Shown here: piece after piece, positions 1 to 8,835 of the stretch | Numbering within the stretch: the first letter of the stretch is position 1 | Layout: each line of letters opens with the position of its first letter | Origin: DSWT01 sp035373625 | GTDB taxonomy: Bacteria > Chloroflexota > Anaerolineae > B4-G1 > SLSP01 | Assembly: GCA_035373625.1 (NCBI GenBank) | Contig: DAOSNS010000027.1 | Location: 1-64,000, forward strand | Direction of reading: 5' to 3' | DNA: 64,000 bases | The notes under the pieces: generated by a model | Databases searched by the model: none | Told to the model about the DNA's origin: nothing | What the model saw: only the letters and a program-made list of their open reading frames with translations | Position numbers and translations under genes: made by a program

Positions 1-72
1 CTCCTTTGCTGCATGCGCTGCGTGAGGCCTTACACTCAACCGCACAGATGGAAAAATAGTTCGTTTTTTCAT
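1..72 (-). CDS. N-terminal fragment of an unidentified protein, cut by the window edge
   Basis: Twenty-four codons open leftward to the window edge from an ATG at 70-72 (complement). A purine-rich AGGGAGGG lies 5-6 bases upstream, a good ribosome binding site. The visible start (MKKRTIF...) is basic, compatible with a signal or anchor sequence but too short to decide. Evidence is the start context only; no family can be named. Confidence 0.45.
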   Translation of the reverse strand, partial: MKKRTIFPSVRLSVRPHAAHAAKE

Positions 73-228
73 CGCTGGCCCTCCCTTGAATTTTTTAACG
101 TTGGAACGTTATTTTCATCCAATTGAGCCTTGTCTTGAGGCTTAACTTCATTGTAATAGCAGAAAAACTTATGTCAATTCCAATTCAGGGAAGGGACAGG
201 ATCAGAGCGACGCATGGACAAATTGCAC

Positions 229-257
229 TTGACATCCATGCGAAAAGTCCTTACAAT
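229..257 (+). promoter_or_regulatory. Sigma-70-type promoter of the baeRF-like gene
   Basis: TTGACA at 229-234 and TACAAT at 252-257 are separated by 17 bases. A start near 264 would give an mRNA leader of about 220 bases before the gene at 485. Confidence 0.75.
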
Positions 258-331
258 GAAGATGAAACTCCCAACCGAGCGTGGGGTTATGCCAAAATGT
301 GAAATCGGTTCCACAACCTATACAAACTATA

Positions 332-369
332 GCACTGCGGGCCATCTATGAGGATGTCACCCGCAGTGC
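332..369 (+). promoter_or_regulatory. Leader hairpin
   Basis: GCACTGCGGG (332-341) pairs perfectly with CCCGCAGTGC (360-369) across an 18-base loop inside the untranslated leader. There is no T-run, so it looks like a leader structure rather than a terminator. No known riboswitch was recognised. Confidence 0.5.
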
Positions 370-484
370 GCGTTTATAAATCGGAGTGTACCGGTAGAGG
401 AGGTGATGCTTCCGGTCTTCACAACACACTTGATGGTTTACCCAGAACTACTATACCAATCCTTTGGGAGAAAGGAAAAAGACT

Positions 485-1585
485 ATGTTTGACGAGAAAT
501 CACTCAAGGAATTGGCTTCTTTTGAAGCAAAAGGTCCGATTCTGAGTCTCTATCTGAATGTGGATCCCACCCAACATTCCGCCGATGAGTATCGTCTGGA
601 ATTGCGCGAGATGCTTAAACAGGCCGAGGGTCTGGTGGATGAAGCCGACATCAACGCGGTCAAGCGGTATGTGGACCTGGAATACAACTGGTCTGGCCGT
701 GGTTTGGTCATATTCTCACGCCAGGCAGAGCAGTTCTGGCGCGCTCTGCCGCTCGCCGTCCCTGTGCGCAGCGGGGTGACGGTAGCCAGCAAACCTTATA
801 TTTCGCCCCTCGTGGAACTGGATGGATTCTACGGACGCTACGCTGTGGCGTTGGTGGACCGTCAAGGGGGACGTTTCTTTCTGTTCCAGATGGGGGAACT
901 TGTGACACAAGAGGGCGCCATTGGCGAGGATGTGCGCCGGGTCCGCAAGGGACGCGGTTCGTCGGTTGTGGGGATGCGCGGCGGATCGCAGGCTTCCGGG
1001 CGTAAAGAGGCTGCCGTGGTACAGCGCAATCTGCGTGACATCGCCGCCGCCCTCGTCAGTTTTTGCCAGCAGTATCAGCCGCGTCACCTGCTTCTTGCCG
1101 GCGCCGACCCCACGGTCGCGCAATTCCGCGAGTTTTTGCCGATCAAACTGCAAGAGATCGTCGTGGGGGACTTCAATGCCGATATGATGTCCAGCGAGGC
1201 GCAGATCCGCGATGAGGCATTTGCCATGCTCAAAACTTTGGAGGAAAAACGACACCGTGAGTTGGTTGAGGCCGTGGTCACCGCCGCTGCGAAAGGTTTG
1301 AACGGCGTTGTGGGCCTGGATGGGACCCTCAGCGCAACCCACGAGGGGCGCACGCAAGTGCTGGTCATCGAACAGGGGTATCACGCGCCGGGTTACCGCT
1401 GCCAGAGCTGCGGCTACCTCACCACTCAGAAACTGGGTAGCTGCGTCTTCTGCGGAGGGGCCGTTGCCGAAATCGCCGACGCCGCCGAGGCGGTCATCAG
1501 CCAGGTGATCGAGAAAGGCGGCACCGTTGAGGTCGTCGAGAACGGGATGCTCAACGCCCATATCGGCGCTCTGCTGCGTTATTAA
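485..1585 (+). CDS. Bacterial eRF1-like (baeRF/VLRF-type) protein with C-terminal zinc ribbon
   Basis: A 366-residue cytoplasmic protein. The N-terminal part (LSLYLNVDPT) and central part resemble the bacterial relatives of archaeal/eukaryotic release factor eRF1 and Vms1. Near residues 304-325 a CxxC...CxxC pair (CQSCG, CVFCGG) forms a zinc ribbon, and the protein ends in IGALLRY, like the GGIGALLRY ending common in this family. No GGQ motif is visible, so peptidyl-tRNA hydrolysis is not shown; ribosome-rescue or quality-control roles are inferred from the family. The ATG at 485 was chosen over one at 464 because GGGAGAAAGGA lies just upstream. It is monocistronic, between a promoter at 229 and a terminator at 1606. 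A fold search against baeRF families would settle the subgroup. Confidence 0.75.
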   Translation: MFDEKSLKELASFEAKGPILSLYLNVDPTQHSADEYRLELREMLKQAEGLVDEADINAVKRYVDLEYNWSGRGLVIFSRQAEQFWRALPLAVPVRSGVTVASKPYISPLVELDGFYGRYAVALVDRQGGRFFLFQMGELVTQEGAIGEDVRRVRKGRGSSVVGMRGGSQASGRKEAAVVQRNLRDIAAALVSFCQQYQPRHLLLAGADPTVAQFREFLPIKLQEIVVGDFNADMMSSEAQIRDEAFAMLKTLEEKRHRELVEAVVTAAAKGLNGVVGLDGTLSATHEGRTQVLVIEQGYHAPGYRCQSCGYLTTQKLGSCVFCGGAVAEIADAAEAVISQVIEKGGTVEVVENGMLNAHIGALLRY

Positions 1586-1605
1586 CTCATGCCGTGTAAA
1601 ACATC

Positions 1606-1631
1606 AATCCCCCCAGCAACCTGGGGGGATT
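1606..1631 (+). terminator. Rho-independent-type hairpin
   Basis: AATCCCCCCAG and CTGGGGGGATT form a perfect 11-bp stem around a four-base CAAC loop 20 bases after the baeRF stop. The following T-content is modest (GTTATTG). It probably ends the baeRF transcript. Confidence 0.75.
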
Positions 1632-1672
1632 GTTATTGAAAAGTCTACCCGAAGGATCAAGAACACAATCGA

Positions 1673-1906
1673 ATGGATAGAGAACCCCTTAAACCCACCG
1701 ATATGCGCGCTTATCGCCGCCAGACCGAACGCCGTCTGGTCATCGCTATCATCGTCATGGTGACGCTGGTCGGCAGCGTGGTCATCGGCCTGGTCTATGG
1801 CTGGCCCGCCGTCTTCACCGGATTGTTATGCCTGCTCCCCGGCGCCGGCGTTTTCATCCTCTTGTGGCTGGTGTTAGCCATAATCGAGCGTCTGAGCCGG
1901 GATTGA
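1673..1906 (+). CDS. Small two-helix membrane protein
   Basis: A 77-residue protein with a basic N-terminus (RRQTERR near residue 16) followed by two hydrophobic segments at about residues 22-45 and 47-70, consistent with a hairpin in the inner membrane. No catalytic motif and no recognised family. It lies between a terminator and the convergent glutamate dehydrogenase gene. Codon use matches its neighbours and no other frame is as plausible, so it is probably a real gene of unknown function. Confidence 0.6.
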   Translation: MDREPLKPTDMRAYRRQTERRLVIAIIVMVTLVGSVVIGLVYGWPAVFTGLLCLLPGAGVFILLWLVLAIIERLSRD

Positions 1907-1941
1907 GAAACAGGGAAGTTTTATTGCGCGCCTGATATAGA

Positions 1942-3234
1942 TTACAGCCACCCACGCAGGCGCATCGCCCGTTCGACGCTGGCAATCGCCACCCAATAGG
2001 CCGCGTCACGCATGTACAGTTCCTTCTGCAACGCCATCGCCAGAACTGCTTTGAAGGCATTCGTCATCTTTTGATCCAGCTTCGCCAGGACTTCTTCCTC
2101 TGACCAATAATAGTTCATATCGTTCTGCACCTGTTCGAAGTAGGAGCAGGTGACTCCGCCGGCGTTGCACAGGAAGTCCGGGATCACGAAGATGCCCCGC
2201 TCTTTGAGGACTTTGTCGGCCTCTAGCAGCGTGGGGCCGTTCGCACCTTCGGCGAGAATTCTCACCCGTTTGCTGATGTTTTGGACATTGTTGCCGGTGA
2301 TGACGCCTTCCACGGCCGCCGGGATCAGCACGTCGACATCTTTCGTCAGCCAGGCCTCGCTATCTTCGATCACGTAGCCGGCTTTTCGAGCTTTCTCTTT
2401 GTCAATCGTCCCATACTGATCGGTGATGCTTTGCAAGAAATAGGGGTCTACGCCTTCTTCTTTGGAGAAGGTGTAGGAAGTGCGATCCTCGCGGTCCCAG
2501 CACGACACACAGCTGACCCGTCCGCCCAGCATCTCAATGAAGGTGCGCGCGGCGTATTGGGCCACGTTCCCGAACCCCTGAATAGAGGCCGTGCGTCCGG
2601 TCGGTTTGATCCCCAGATGTTTCATCGCCTCGCGGATGGTGACGACGACGCCGAAGCCTGTCGCCGCCGTGCGCCCCAACGAGCCGCCGCCGCCCACCGG
2701 TTTGCCGGTGATCACACCGGGCACGTACTCGCCGCGCAGCTTGGAATACTCATCCATCATCCAGCCCATCATCTGGGGCGTCGTGCCCACATCTGGGGCG
2801 GGGACATCATTGCGCGGGCCGAGGTTCTTCCAAATCGCGTCAATCCACTCGCGGCACAGACGTTCCTTTTCGCTTGTCGAAAGCATCGCCGGGTCCACGA
2901 CTACACCGCCCTTGCCACCGCCGAGCGGGATATCGGCAACGGCGCATTTCCACGTCATCCACATTGCCAGCGCCCGTACCGTATCCAGCGTCTCGTTTGC
3001 CGCAAAGCGGATGCCGCCCTTTGCCGGGCCCCGCGCGTCATTGTGCTGCACGCGAAAGCCAAAGAAGACTTTGATGCTGCCATCATCCATACGCACCGGC
3101 AGTTGAAAGCGAAATTCGCGCAACGGCCAGCGCAGCATTTCGCGCACTGCTGGCTCCAACCCCATCTGCTCGGCCACTTGATCGAACTGTGCTTGCGCCA
3201 ACTTAAAGGGATTTATCTCTTCATGTTTTGCCAT
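1942..3234 (-). CDS. gdhA: Glutamate dehydrogenase (Glu/Leu/Phe/Val dehydrogenase family)
   Basis: A 430-residue cytoplasmic enzyme for oxidative deamination of glutamate to 2-oxoglutarate and ammonia. The N-terminal dimerisation/catalytic domain has the family signature GPAKGGIRF (about residues 68-76), then PLGGGKGGV, which contains the catalytic lysine. The nucleotide-binding domain has QGFGNVA, the Rossmann glycine pattern. Length fits the hexameric bacterial/archaeal small-type enzyme. The ATG at 3234 was preferred to an upstream in-frame one at 3249 because GGAGAG lies about seven bases before it. Cofactor preference (NAD or NADP) cannot be read with confidence. Confidence 0.93.
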   Translation of the reverse strand: MAKHEEINPFKLAQAQFDQVAEQMGLEPAVREMLRWPLREFRFQLPVRMDDGSIKVFFGFRVQHNDARGPAKGGIRFAANETLDTVRALAMWMTWKCAVADIPLGGGKGGVVVDPAMLSTSEKERLCREWIDAIWKNLGPRNDVPAPDVGTTPQMMGWMMDEYSKLRGEYVPGVITGKPVGGGGSLGRTAATGFGVVVTIREAMKHLGIKPTGRTASIQGFGNVAQYAARTFIEMLGGRVSCVSCWDREDRTSYTFSKEEGVDPYFLQSITDQYGTIDKEKARKAGYVIEDSEAWLTKDVDVLIPAAVEGVITGNNVQNISKRVRILAEGANGPTLLEADKVLKERGIFVIPDFLCNAGGVTCSYFEQVQNDMNYYWSEEEVLAKLDQKMTNAFKAVLAMALQKELYMRDAAYWVAIASVERAMRLRGWL

Positions 3235-3309
3235 AACACTCTCCTTCACGCTAAGTATTGTACGATTTCACGGCGCGGGTGATCGGAAGTCCGGCCTACG
3301 CCGTACAAG

Positions 3310-4767
3310 TTAATCCCGTAGTCGTTCTAACGCTTGCTGCAACAGGGTTCGCGTCTCTTGGGGGTTGGCCTTGCCCTTCGATGCCTGCATCACCTGACCT
3401 ACAAGCCAGCCCAGCACGTTCGTCTTTCCCCGCAAGTACTGCTGCACCTGCTCCGGGTTGTTGGTGATAACTTCCTGAATCAGCGACGCGAGCGCATCCG
3501 TGCCCGAAATCTGCGCCAGTCCCAGCCGCTCGATGACAGCATCGGGGAATTCGCCCGTTTCACTCATGGCCGCGAGCACCGTCTTGGCCGCCGTCACGCT
3601 CACCGTCCCCTGCTGTACACGCCCCAGCAAATCCGCCAGATGGCGCGGTGTGACCTTGCAGGCATCAATCGAGATGGCGGCGACGTTCAACAGGCGGAAC
3701 AGTTCGCCGGTTATCCAGTTGGCGACGTCCTGCGGCGCAACATCCCGGGTGTGCGCCAGGGTCGCCGCCGTTTCAAAGTAATCGGCGACGCGCCGGTCGC
3801 TCACCAACAGTGCAGCGTCGTAAGGGCGGATGCCGTAATCGCGCATCAAGCGGCGTTTTTTCGCCAGGGGAAGCTCAGGCACGCGCACGCGCAGCGTCTC
3901 GATCCAATCCGGCGCAATTTCCAGCGGCGGGATGTCCGGTTCGGGGAAGTAGCGGTAGTCGTGCGCGTATTCCTTGCTGCGCTGCGGGTACGTCCTGCCG
4001 GCAGCCTCGTCCCATCCCAACGTCTGCTGGACGACCGTGTCCCCATTCTCCAGCACGGCTTTCTGTCGCTCGATCTCATAGGCCACACTGGCCGCCAGCG
4101 CGCGGAACGAGTTGAGGTTTTTGATCTCGGTGCGGGTTCCCAGCGTCGTTGTTCCCACGGGGCGCACGCTGACGTTGGCTTCGAAGCGCATCTCGCCCTT
4201 CTCCATATCACCCGCGTTGATGCCGAGGTAGATCAGCAATTCACGCAACGTCGTCGCGTAAGCCTGCACGGCTTCGACGGTATGCATATCCGGTGCGCTG
4301 ACGATTTCGATGAGCGGCACGCCTGCGCGGTTGAAATCCACCAGTGCCGAGCCATCTTCCTGATGGTACAGTTTGGCCGTGTCTTCTTCGAGGTGCGCGC
4401 GAATGATGCCGATCCGCTGAATTCCCGACGCCGTCTCAATTTCCAACGCGCCGTTGACCGCCAGCGGCAGTTCGTACTGCGAGATTTGATAGCCCTTGGG
4501 CAAATCAGGGTAAAAGTACGACTTGCGCGCAAAGACGTTCACCGGATTGATCGTGCAGCCGAGCGCCAGGCCGGTCATGATGCCCAGCTCGACGGCCCGA
4601 CGGTTCACCACCGGCAACGTCCCCGGCAGTGCCAGACACACCGGGCAGACTTGCGTGTTGGGTGGCACGTCTCCGGTATCGGGCACCACCGGACAGGCGC
4701 AGTACATCTTCGAGCGTGTATGGATCTGCGCATGCACTTCAAGGCCGATGACGGCTTCGTATTCCAT
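3310..4767 (-). CDS. gatB: Aspartyl/glutamyl-tRNA amidotransferase subunit B
   Basis: A 485-residue subunit of the GatCAB enzyme, which converts misacylated Glu-tRNA(Gln) or Asp-tRNA(Asn) to the cognate amide. It shows the GatB signature IGLEVHAQ at the N-terminus, the kinase-like cradle with LPKGYQISQYE (residues 86-96) and DFNRAGVPLIEI, and the C-terminal YqeY-like helical domain for tRNA binding. Length is normal. Unusually for a three-subunit enzyme, gatB is separated from gatCA (7356-9123) by an aminotransferase and a nucleotidyltransferase, though all are on the same strand. A G-run five bases before the ATG supports the start. Confidence 0.96.
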   Translation of the reverse strand: MEYEAVIGLEVHAQIHTRSKMYCACPVVPDTGDVPPNTQVCPVCLALPGTLPVVNRRAVELGIMTGLALGCTINPVNVFARKSYFYPDLPKGYQISQYELPLAVNGALEIETASGIQRIGIIRAHLEEDTAKLYHQEDGSALVDFNRAGVPLIEIVSAPDMHTVEAVQAYATTLRELLIYLGINAGDMEKGEMRFEANVSVRPVGTTTLGTRTEIKNLNSFRALAASVAYEIERQKAVLENGDTVVQQTLGWDEAAGRTYPQRSKEYAHDYRYFPEPDIPPLEIAPDWIETLRVRVPELPLAKKRRLMRDYGIRPYDAALLVSDRRVADYFETAATLAHTRDVAPQDVANWITGELFRLLNVAAISIDACKVTPRHLADLLGRVQQGTVSVTAAKTVLAAMSETGEFPDAVIERLGLAQISGTDALASLIQEVITNNPEQVQQYLRGKTNVLGWLVGQVMQASKGKANPQETRTLLQQALERLRD

Positions 4768-4810
4768 AGACCCCCATTTCCATTTTTCACCGTAGTTGCT
4801 CAGCAGGGCG

Positions 4811-4862
4811 ATCGCATTTGGCCGCTTCCGGCAACTGAATACGGCCTAAAGGCCGGGGAAAG
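4811..4862. repeat. Dispersed intergenic repeat, copy 1
   Basis: About 52 bases beginning ATCGCATTTGGCCGCTTCC recur near-identically at 48714-48764, 44 kb away. One clear substitution, a one-base indel and two or three changes near the end separate the copies. Both copies are intergenic and beside hairpins. No coding potential; possibly a REP/MITE-like element. Confidence 0.7.
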
Positions 4863-5005
4863 AGGGATTTTTGTGGCGGGGCTTCGCCCTACCACAAAAA
4901 CCCTCCCTCATGTAGATATCGTGCTCTTACCGACCGAAGTCGGTGAGCAGGTGGTATACCGGCTTCGCCCGGTGATTTCAGTATTTTCACAGGTCGTTAC
5001 GACCG
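4862..5005. repeat. Cluster of four small inverted repeats
   Basis: Between gatB and the upstream aminotransferase: a long imperfect stem 4862-4906 capped by TTCG, ACCGAC/GTCGGT near 4929-4944 with a CGAA loop, ACCGG/CCGGT near 4958-4973, and GGTCG/CGACC near 4993-5005. The first is A-rich on one arm and T-rich on the other, so it could act as a terminator on either strand. The rest is non-coding. Confidence 0.6.
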
Positions 5006-5011
5006 GCACTT

Positions 5012-6178
5012 TCAACGGTTACGCTGCACAAATCGGGTCATACGTTCCAGGGCAATTTCGATCTTATCGTAGGCCGTCGCATACGACATACGCACGAAGC
5101 CCACCCCCGAAGGTCCGAAAGCCCGTCCGGGGACAACGGCGACGCGCTCTTCTTGCAACAGGCGATCGGCAAATTCGGCGTCGTCCATGCCGGTGCTCTG
5201 GATGTTCGGGAAAGCGTAGAATGCGCCATGCGGTTCGATGCACGGCAGGCCGATGGTGTTCAGGCCATCCACGATCAACCGGCGGCGACGGGCGTAGCGC
5301 GCATGCATTTCCTGGACGAACGGTTCGCCCACTTCCAGTGCCTTCAATGCCGCCCACTGTGAGACCGTCGGCGCGGACATGATGAGGTACTGATGCAGCT
5401 TGCGCATCTCCGCCACCAACGGTTCCGGTCCACACAGATAACCTACCCGCCAGCCGGTCATAGCATAGGCTTTGGAGAACCCCTGCAACACAATCGTGCG
5501 CTCACGCATCCCCGGCAGAGTGGCAAAGCACACATGTTCCACATCGTAGACCAGCCGGTCATAGATTTCATCGGACATGACGATCAGATTGTGCTTTTCC
5601 GCAAGGGCTGCAATGGCGGCAAGATGTTCGCGGCTGATGACGACGCCTGTGGGGTTGTTGGGCGAGGTGATAAACAGCACCTTTGTCCTGGGCGTTATAG
5701 CGGCCTCGATCATCTCCGCTGTGAGTTGGAACCCTGTCTCCGGCGTTGTTGAAATGGCAACCGGCTTCGCGTTGACCATCATGGCCACCGGTCCATAGGC
5801 GACAAAGCACGGTTCGGCAAAGATGATTTCGTCGCCGGGATTCAACAGCGCCGCCATCGCCAGGTACAACGCCTCGGAGACGCCGACCGTCACCAGCACT
5901 TCACGAGCAGGATCATAGCTGACCCCGTAGAGTCGGTGCAGGTGTGCGGCAATGGCCTGCCGCAATTCCAGCAAGCCGGCATTGGAGGTGTAATGCGTCG
6001 CGCCACGTTGCAGCGCCGCAACCCCGGCTTCCACAATCGGTGCCGGCGTATCGAAATCCGGCTCTCCAATCCCCAAACTGATCACATCCTCCATTGTTGC
6101 TGCAATGTCAAAGAAGCGGCGGATGCCAGAAGGCGGGATGCTCCTGGCAAGCGCGGAAACAAAAGTATCAGAAATCAT
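5012..6178 (-). CDS. Pyridoxal-phosphate aminotransferase, class I/II (AspC/PatA-like)
   Basis: A 388-residue fold-type I aminotransferase. Motifs in order: ISLGIGEPDFDTP (substrate arm, residues 34-46), SPNNPTG (about 169-175), SDEIYDRLVY (PLP aspartate/tyrosine) and GFSKAYAMTGWRVGY, whose lysine forms the internal aldimine. The C-terminal GAFYAFP and the RMSYA arginine that binds the substrate alpha-carboxylate are present. The exact substrate (aspartate, alanine or aromatic) cannot be assigned from sequence. The ATG at 6178 is five bases after GAGGGGG and preferred to the TTG just before it. It lies between gatB and a sugar nucleotidyltransferase on the same strand. Confidence 0.9.
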   Translation of the reverse strand: MISDTFVSALARSIPPSGIRRFFDIAATMEDVISLGIGEPDFDTPAPIVEAGVAALQRGATHYTSNAGLLELRQAIAAHLHRLYGVSYDPAREVLVTVGVSEALYLAMAALLNPGDEIIFAEPCFVAYGPVAMMVNAKPVAISTTPETGFQLTAEMIEAAITPRTKVLFITSPNNPTGVVISREHLAAIAALAEKHNLIVMSDEIYDRLVYDVEHVCFATLPGMRERTIVLQGFSKAYAMTGWRVGYLCGPEPLVAEMRKLHQYLIMSAPTVSQWAALKALEVGEPFVQEMHARYARRRRLIVDGLNTIGLPCIEPHGAFYAFPNIQSTGMDDAEFADRLLQEERVAVVPGRAFGPSGVGFVRMSYATAYDKIEIALERMTRFVQRNR

Positions 6179-6181
6179 CAA

Positions 6182-6278
6182 TTCCCCCTCGAAAATTAAG
6201 ATTAGCGAATGAGCGAATCGGCGAATAGCTCATGACCTGCAACTCGTAATTCGCAATTCGTAATTCATAATTCGCCAC
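6182..6278. repeat. Low-complexity intergenic filler tract
   Basis: Made of short near-repeats (GCGAATGAGCGAATCGGCGAA, then several AATTCG/TAATTC words). The same texture recurs at 10.9, 19.5, 24.9, 55.7 and 58.9 kb. Apart from the aminotransferase ribosome binding site at its left edge, nothing else is seen. Confidence 0.6.
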
Positions 6279-7262
6279 TCATAGCTCCACCGACGAATCA
6301 CCGATGTTGAGTCTGCGGAAGCGTCCCGCAAGGTGCACCCAGCGGCCGATGATGGATTCTTCCAACATCACGGCGTCAATTTCCACGCCCTCGTCCACAA
6401 TGGTGTCGCGCAAGATGCTGTCGCGGATCTGCACATCGCGGCCAATCGAAACATACGGTCCGATGACCGAACGCTCAATGATGGCCTGCGGATGGATATA
6501 GACCGGCGGGATGATCGTCACGCCGGGACGCGGCGCTGCAAAGCTGTTCTCGCAGCCATGTTCCAGCAGATAGCGATGGGTGATGAAGGTCGTCTCCGGC
6601 TTGCCGGTGTCCTGCCACACGCCGGCCGGGCGTGCCTGAATGTGCGCGCCCTGTTCGAGCATCAGGTTGATGGCATCGGCCAGATAGTACTCGCCTTTTG
6701 TCTGGATATGCCGTGCCATCAGTTCCTCACACGCGCGCGCCAGCCATTCTCCCTCGCGGAAGTAGTACAAGCCGATGAGCACATTTTTGTTGTCCATAGA
6801 CTCCGGCTTCTCGATCAGCCGGGTCGCGTAACCGGCGGCGTCGGTCTCGACAACGCCAAACCGTCGCGGATCCTCGACTTCGTAGGTGAAGATGACGCCA
6901 TCCAGCCCCGGCGCATCCAATCCCGAGAAATCCACATCATCGAAGAGCGTGTCCACCCACATTGTAAACACCGGCCCGGTGAGATGTTCACGCGCCAGCC
7001 AGAAAGCGTGCGCCTGCCCCAACTGCTCTTTTTGCTCGACAAAGTGCGCCGGAATGGCATAGTTCTCGCGGATGTAAGTCTCCACCTGCTCGCCGAGCCA
7101 GCCCACGATGAAGACGTACTCGGTGAGCGGTACATCGCGGAAGCGTTCCAGGATGTGCCCCAACATCGGCTTGCCGGCGATCGGCAACAGAGGCTTGGGG
7201 CGTGTCCACGTGTGCGGACGCATGCGCGTGCCCAAACCGGCCATAGGAATGACGAGTTTCAT
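6279..7262 (-). CDS. Sugar-phosphate nucleotidyltransferase with left-handed beta-helix tail
   Basis: A 327-residue enzyme expected to make NDP-sugars from a nucleoside triphosphate and a sugar 1-phosphate. The N-terminal Rossmann-like domain begins with the pyrophosphorylase signature IPMAGLGTRMRP, followed by KPLLPIAGKPM (residues 23-33). MWVDTLF carries the metal aspartate, and IEKPES is also present. From about residue 245 a hexapeptide-type tail (VTIIPPVYIHPQAII...) forms a short beta-helix. It is likely to supply activated sugars for envelope glycans, but the nucleotide and sugar are not determined by the sequence. GGGGAGGGG upstream supports the start. It is related to the nucleotidyltransferase at 19917-20870. 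Confidence 0.85.
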   Translation of the reverse strand: MKLVIPMAGLGTRMRPHTWTRPKPLLPIAGKPMLGHILERFRDVPLTEYVFIVGWLGEQVETYIRENYAIPAHFVEQKEQLGQAHAFWLAREHLTGPVFTMWVDTLFDDVDFSGLDAPGLDGVIFTYEVEDPRRFGVVETDAAGYATRLIEKPESMDNKNVLIGLYYFREGEWLARACEELMARHIQTKGEYYLADAINLMLEQGAHIQARPAGVWQDTGKPETTFITHRYLLEHGCENSFAAPRPGVTIIPPVYIHPQAIIERSVIGPYVSIGRDVQIRDSILRDTIVDEGVEIDAVMLEESIIGRWVHLAGRFRRLNIGDSSVEL

Positions 7263-7355
7263 TGTTTTTATCCCCTCCCCTTAAAATAATCTCAACGGAT
7301 TGAACGGATCAAACGGAGGAACATCCGTTAAATTCCATTGAATTTGTTGAGATAC

Positions 7356-8825
7356 TCATTTTGATATTGCCGGTCGTCGCCTCCACCAATCGGTCGCCTG
7401 CTCATACGCGAACGCTGCGCGAAACAGGCGCGCTTCTTGTAACGCCGGCGCCACAAGTTGCAGGCCGATGGGCAAGCCGTCGGCATCGAAACCGCACGGC
7501 AGGCTGAGCGCCGGAATGCCCGCCAGCGCCTGCGCCAGCGTGAAGACGTCCGCCAGATACATCTGCATCGGATCGGCGGTGCGCTCGCCCAGACGGAAGG
7601 CCGTCGTCGGTGACGTTGGCCCGACGATGAGGTCTACGTGTGCGAAGGCGGCGTCGAAATCCCCCTTGATGAGCGTGCGCACTTTCTGCGCTTTGAGATA
7701 ATACGCATCGTAATAGCCGGCGCTGAGGGCGTAGGTGCCGAGCATGATGCGCCGCTGCACTTCCGGCCCAAAACCCGCGCCGCGCGTTCGCGCATACAAG
7801 TCCCCGACGGTCTCGAAGTCACCCGCCGCACGGAAGCCGTAACGGATACCGTCAAAACGCGCCAGGTTCGCACTGGCCTCTGCCGGCGCGATGAGGTAAT
7901 AGGTCGCCAGCGCATCGTCGGTGTGCGGGAGTTGGACTTCCTCTACCTGCGCCCCCAGCGCCACAAACGTCTGCAAAGCGGCGCGGACGGCGCGTTCCAC
8001 ATCCGGCTGCAAGCCTGTGGCGAGATACTCACGCGGCACGCCGATCCGCAAGCCCCGCACGTCCGGCACCAACGCCGCAACATAATCGGGCGTCGCTTCC
8101 GGCCACGTGGTCCCGTCCAGGGGATCATGCCCCGCCATAACCTGAAGCATCAGGGCGGCATCGGTCACGTCGCGGGTGAGTGGCCCCGGCTGATCCAGAG
8201 ACGAAGCGAAGGCCACCAGCCCGTAACGCGAGCAACGTCCGTAGGTGGGGCGGACGCCGACCACGCCGCACAATGCTGCCGGCTGGCGCACCGAACCGCC
8301 GGTATCTGTGCCGACCGCCGCCAGCGCCTCGCCCGCAGCGACCGCCGCCGCGCTCCCGCCGCTGGAACCACCCGGCACGCGGCTCAAGTCCCACGGATTG
8401 CGGGTGGGGAAGAAAGCGGAATTTTCGGTGCTCGACCCCATCGCAAATTCATCGAGGTTGGTCTTGCCCAGGATAACCGCACCGGCGGCTTTCAGACGTC
8501 GCACGATCGTCGCATCAAAGGGCGGCACGTAGCCATCCAGGATTTTGGAGCCGGCGGTGGTCTCAATCCCCTGCGTGGAGATGTTGTCTTTGAGGGCAAT
8601 GGGAAGGCCGAGCAAGGGCGCATCCCGGCCGGCAGCGCGCGCCACATCCGCAGCTTCGGCCTGCGCCAGAGCCGCCTCGGGTGTCAAGGTGAGGTAGGCG
8701 CGAATGTCGTTGTCTACGGCGAGGATGCGCTCTAATATTGCTTGTGTCAACGCGACGGAAGTGGTCTCGCCGTGCCGCAGCGCATCCAGAGCTTCGTGAA
8801 GGGTCAGGTCATGAAGAACACTCAC
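7356..8825 (-). CDS. gatA: Aspartyl/glutamyl-tRNA amidotransferase subunit A
   Basis: A 489-residue amidase-signature protein that generates ammonia from glutamine for the GatCAB reaction. It has the catalytic lysine in LPIALKDNI (about residue 79), the GGSSGGSAAA serine loop with the cis-Ser, and the nucleophile serine in TDTGGSVRQPA. The reading frame is open far upstream through gatC, but the true start is the GTG at 8823-8825, eight bases after AAGGAG, matching the normal GatA N-terminus (SVLHDLTLHEA). That leaves a 10-bp gap to gatC, so the two are translated from one message. The partner gatB is 2.6 kb downstream on the same strand. Confidence 0.95.
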   Translation of the reverse strand: MSVLHDLTLHEALDALRHGETTSVALTQAILERILAVDNDIRAYLTLTPEAALAQAEAADVARAAGRDAPLLGLPIALKDNISTQGIETTAGSKILDGYVPPFDATIVRRLKAAGAVILGKTNLDEFAMGSSTENSAFFPTRNPWDLSRVPGGSSGGSAAAVAAGEALAAVGTDTGGSVRQPAALCGVVGVRPTYGRCSRYGLVAFASSLDQPGPLTRDVTDAALMLQVMAGHDPLDGTTWPEATPDYVAALVPDVRGLRIGVPREYLATGLQPDVERAVRAALQTFVALGAQVEEVQLPHTDDALATYYLIAPAEASANLARFDGIRYGFRAAGDFETVGDLYARTRGAGFGPEVQRRIMLGTYALSAGYYDAYYLKAQKVRTLIKGDFDAAFAHVDLIVGPTSPTTAFRLGERTADPMQMYLADVFTLAQALAGIPALSLPCGFDADGLPIGLQLVAPALQEARLFRAAFAYEQATDWWRRRPAISK

Positions 8826-8835
8826 GGGCACTCCT

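Larger units (their letters stand above)
73..484. other. Intergenic region with promoter, hairpin and long leader
   Basis: No convincing gene between the fragment at the left edge and the baeRF-like gene. It holds AACGTT repeated around GG near 100-114, a promoter at 229-257, a hairpin at 332-369 and a possible 28-codon leader reading frame at 406-492. The leader frame starts two bases after AGGAGG and overlaps the start of the next gene. Confidence 0.6.

Noticed and set aside
348..545. 65-codon frame overlapping the baeRF start
   Set aside because: Out of frame with, and overlapping, a gene with its own strong ribosome-binding site; residue composition is random.
3334..5382. 682-codon plus-strand frame antisense to gatB and the aminotransferase
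   Set aside because: It is a GC-rich shadow frame with no coherent motifs; the minus-strand genes carry complete family signatures.
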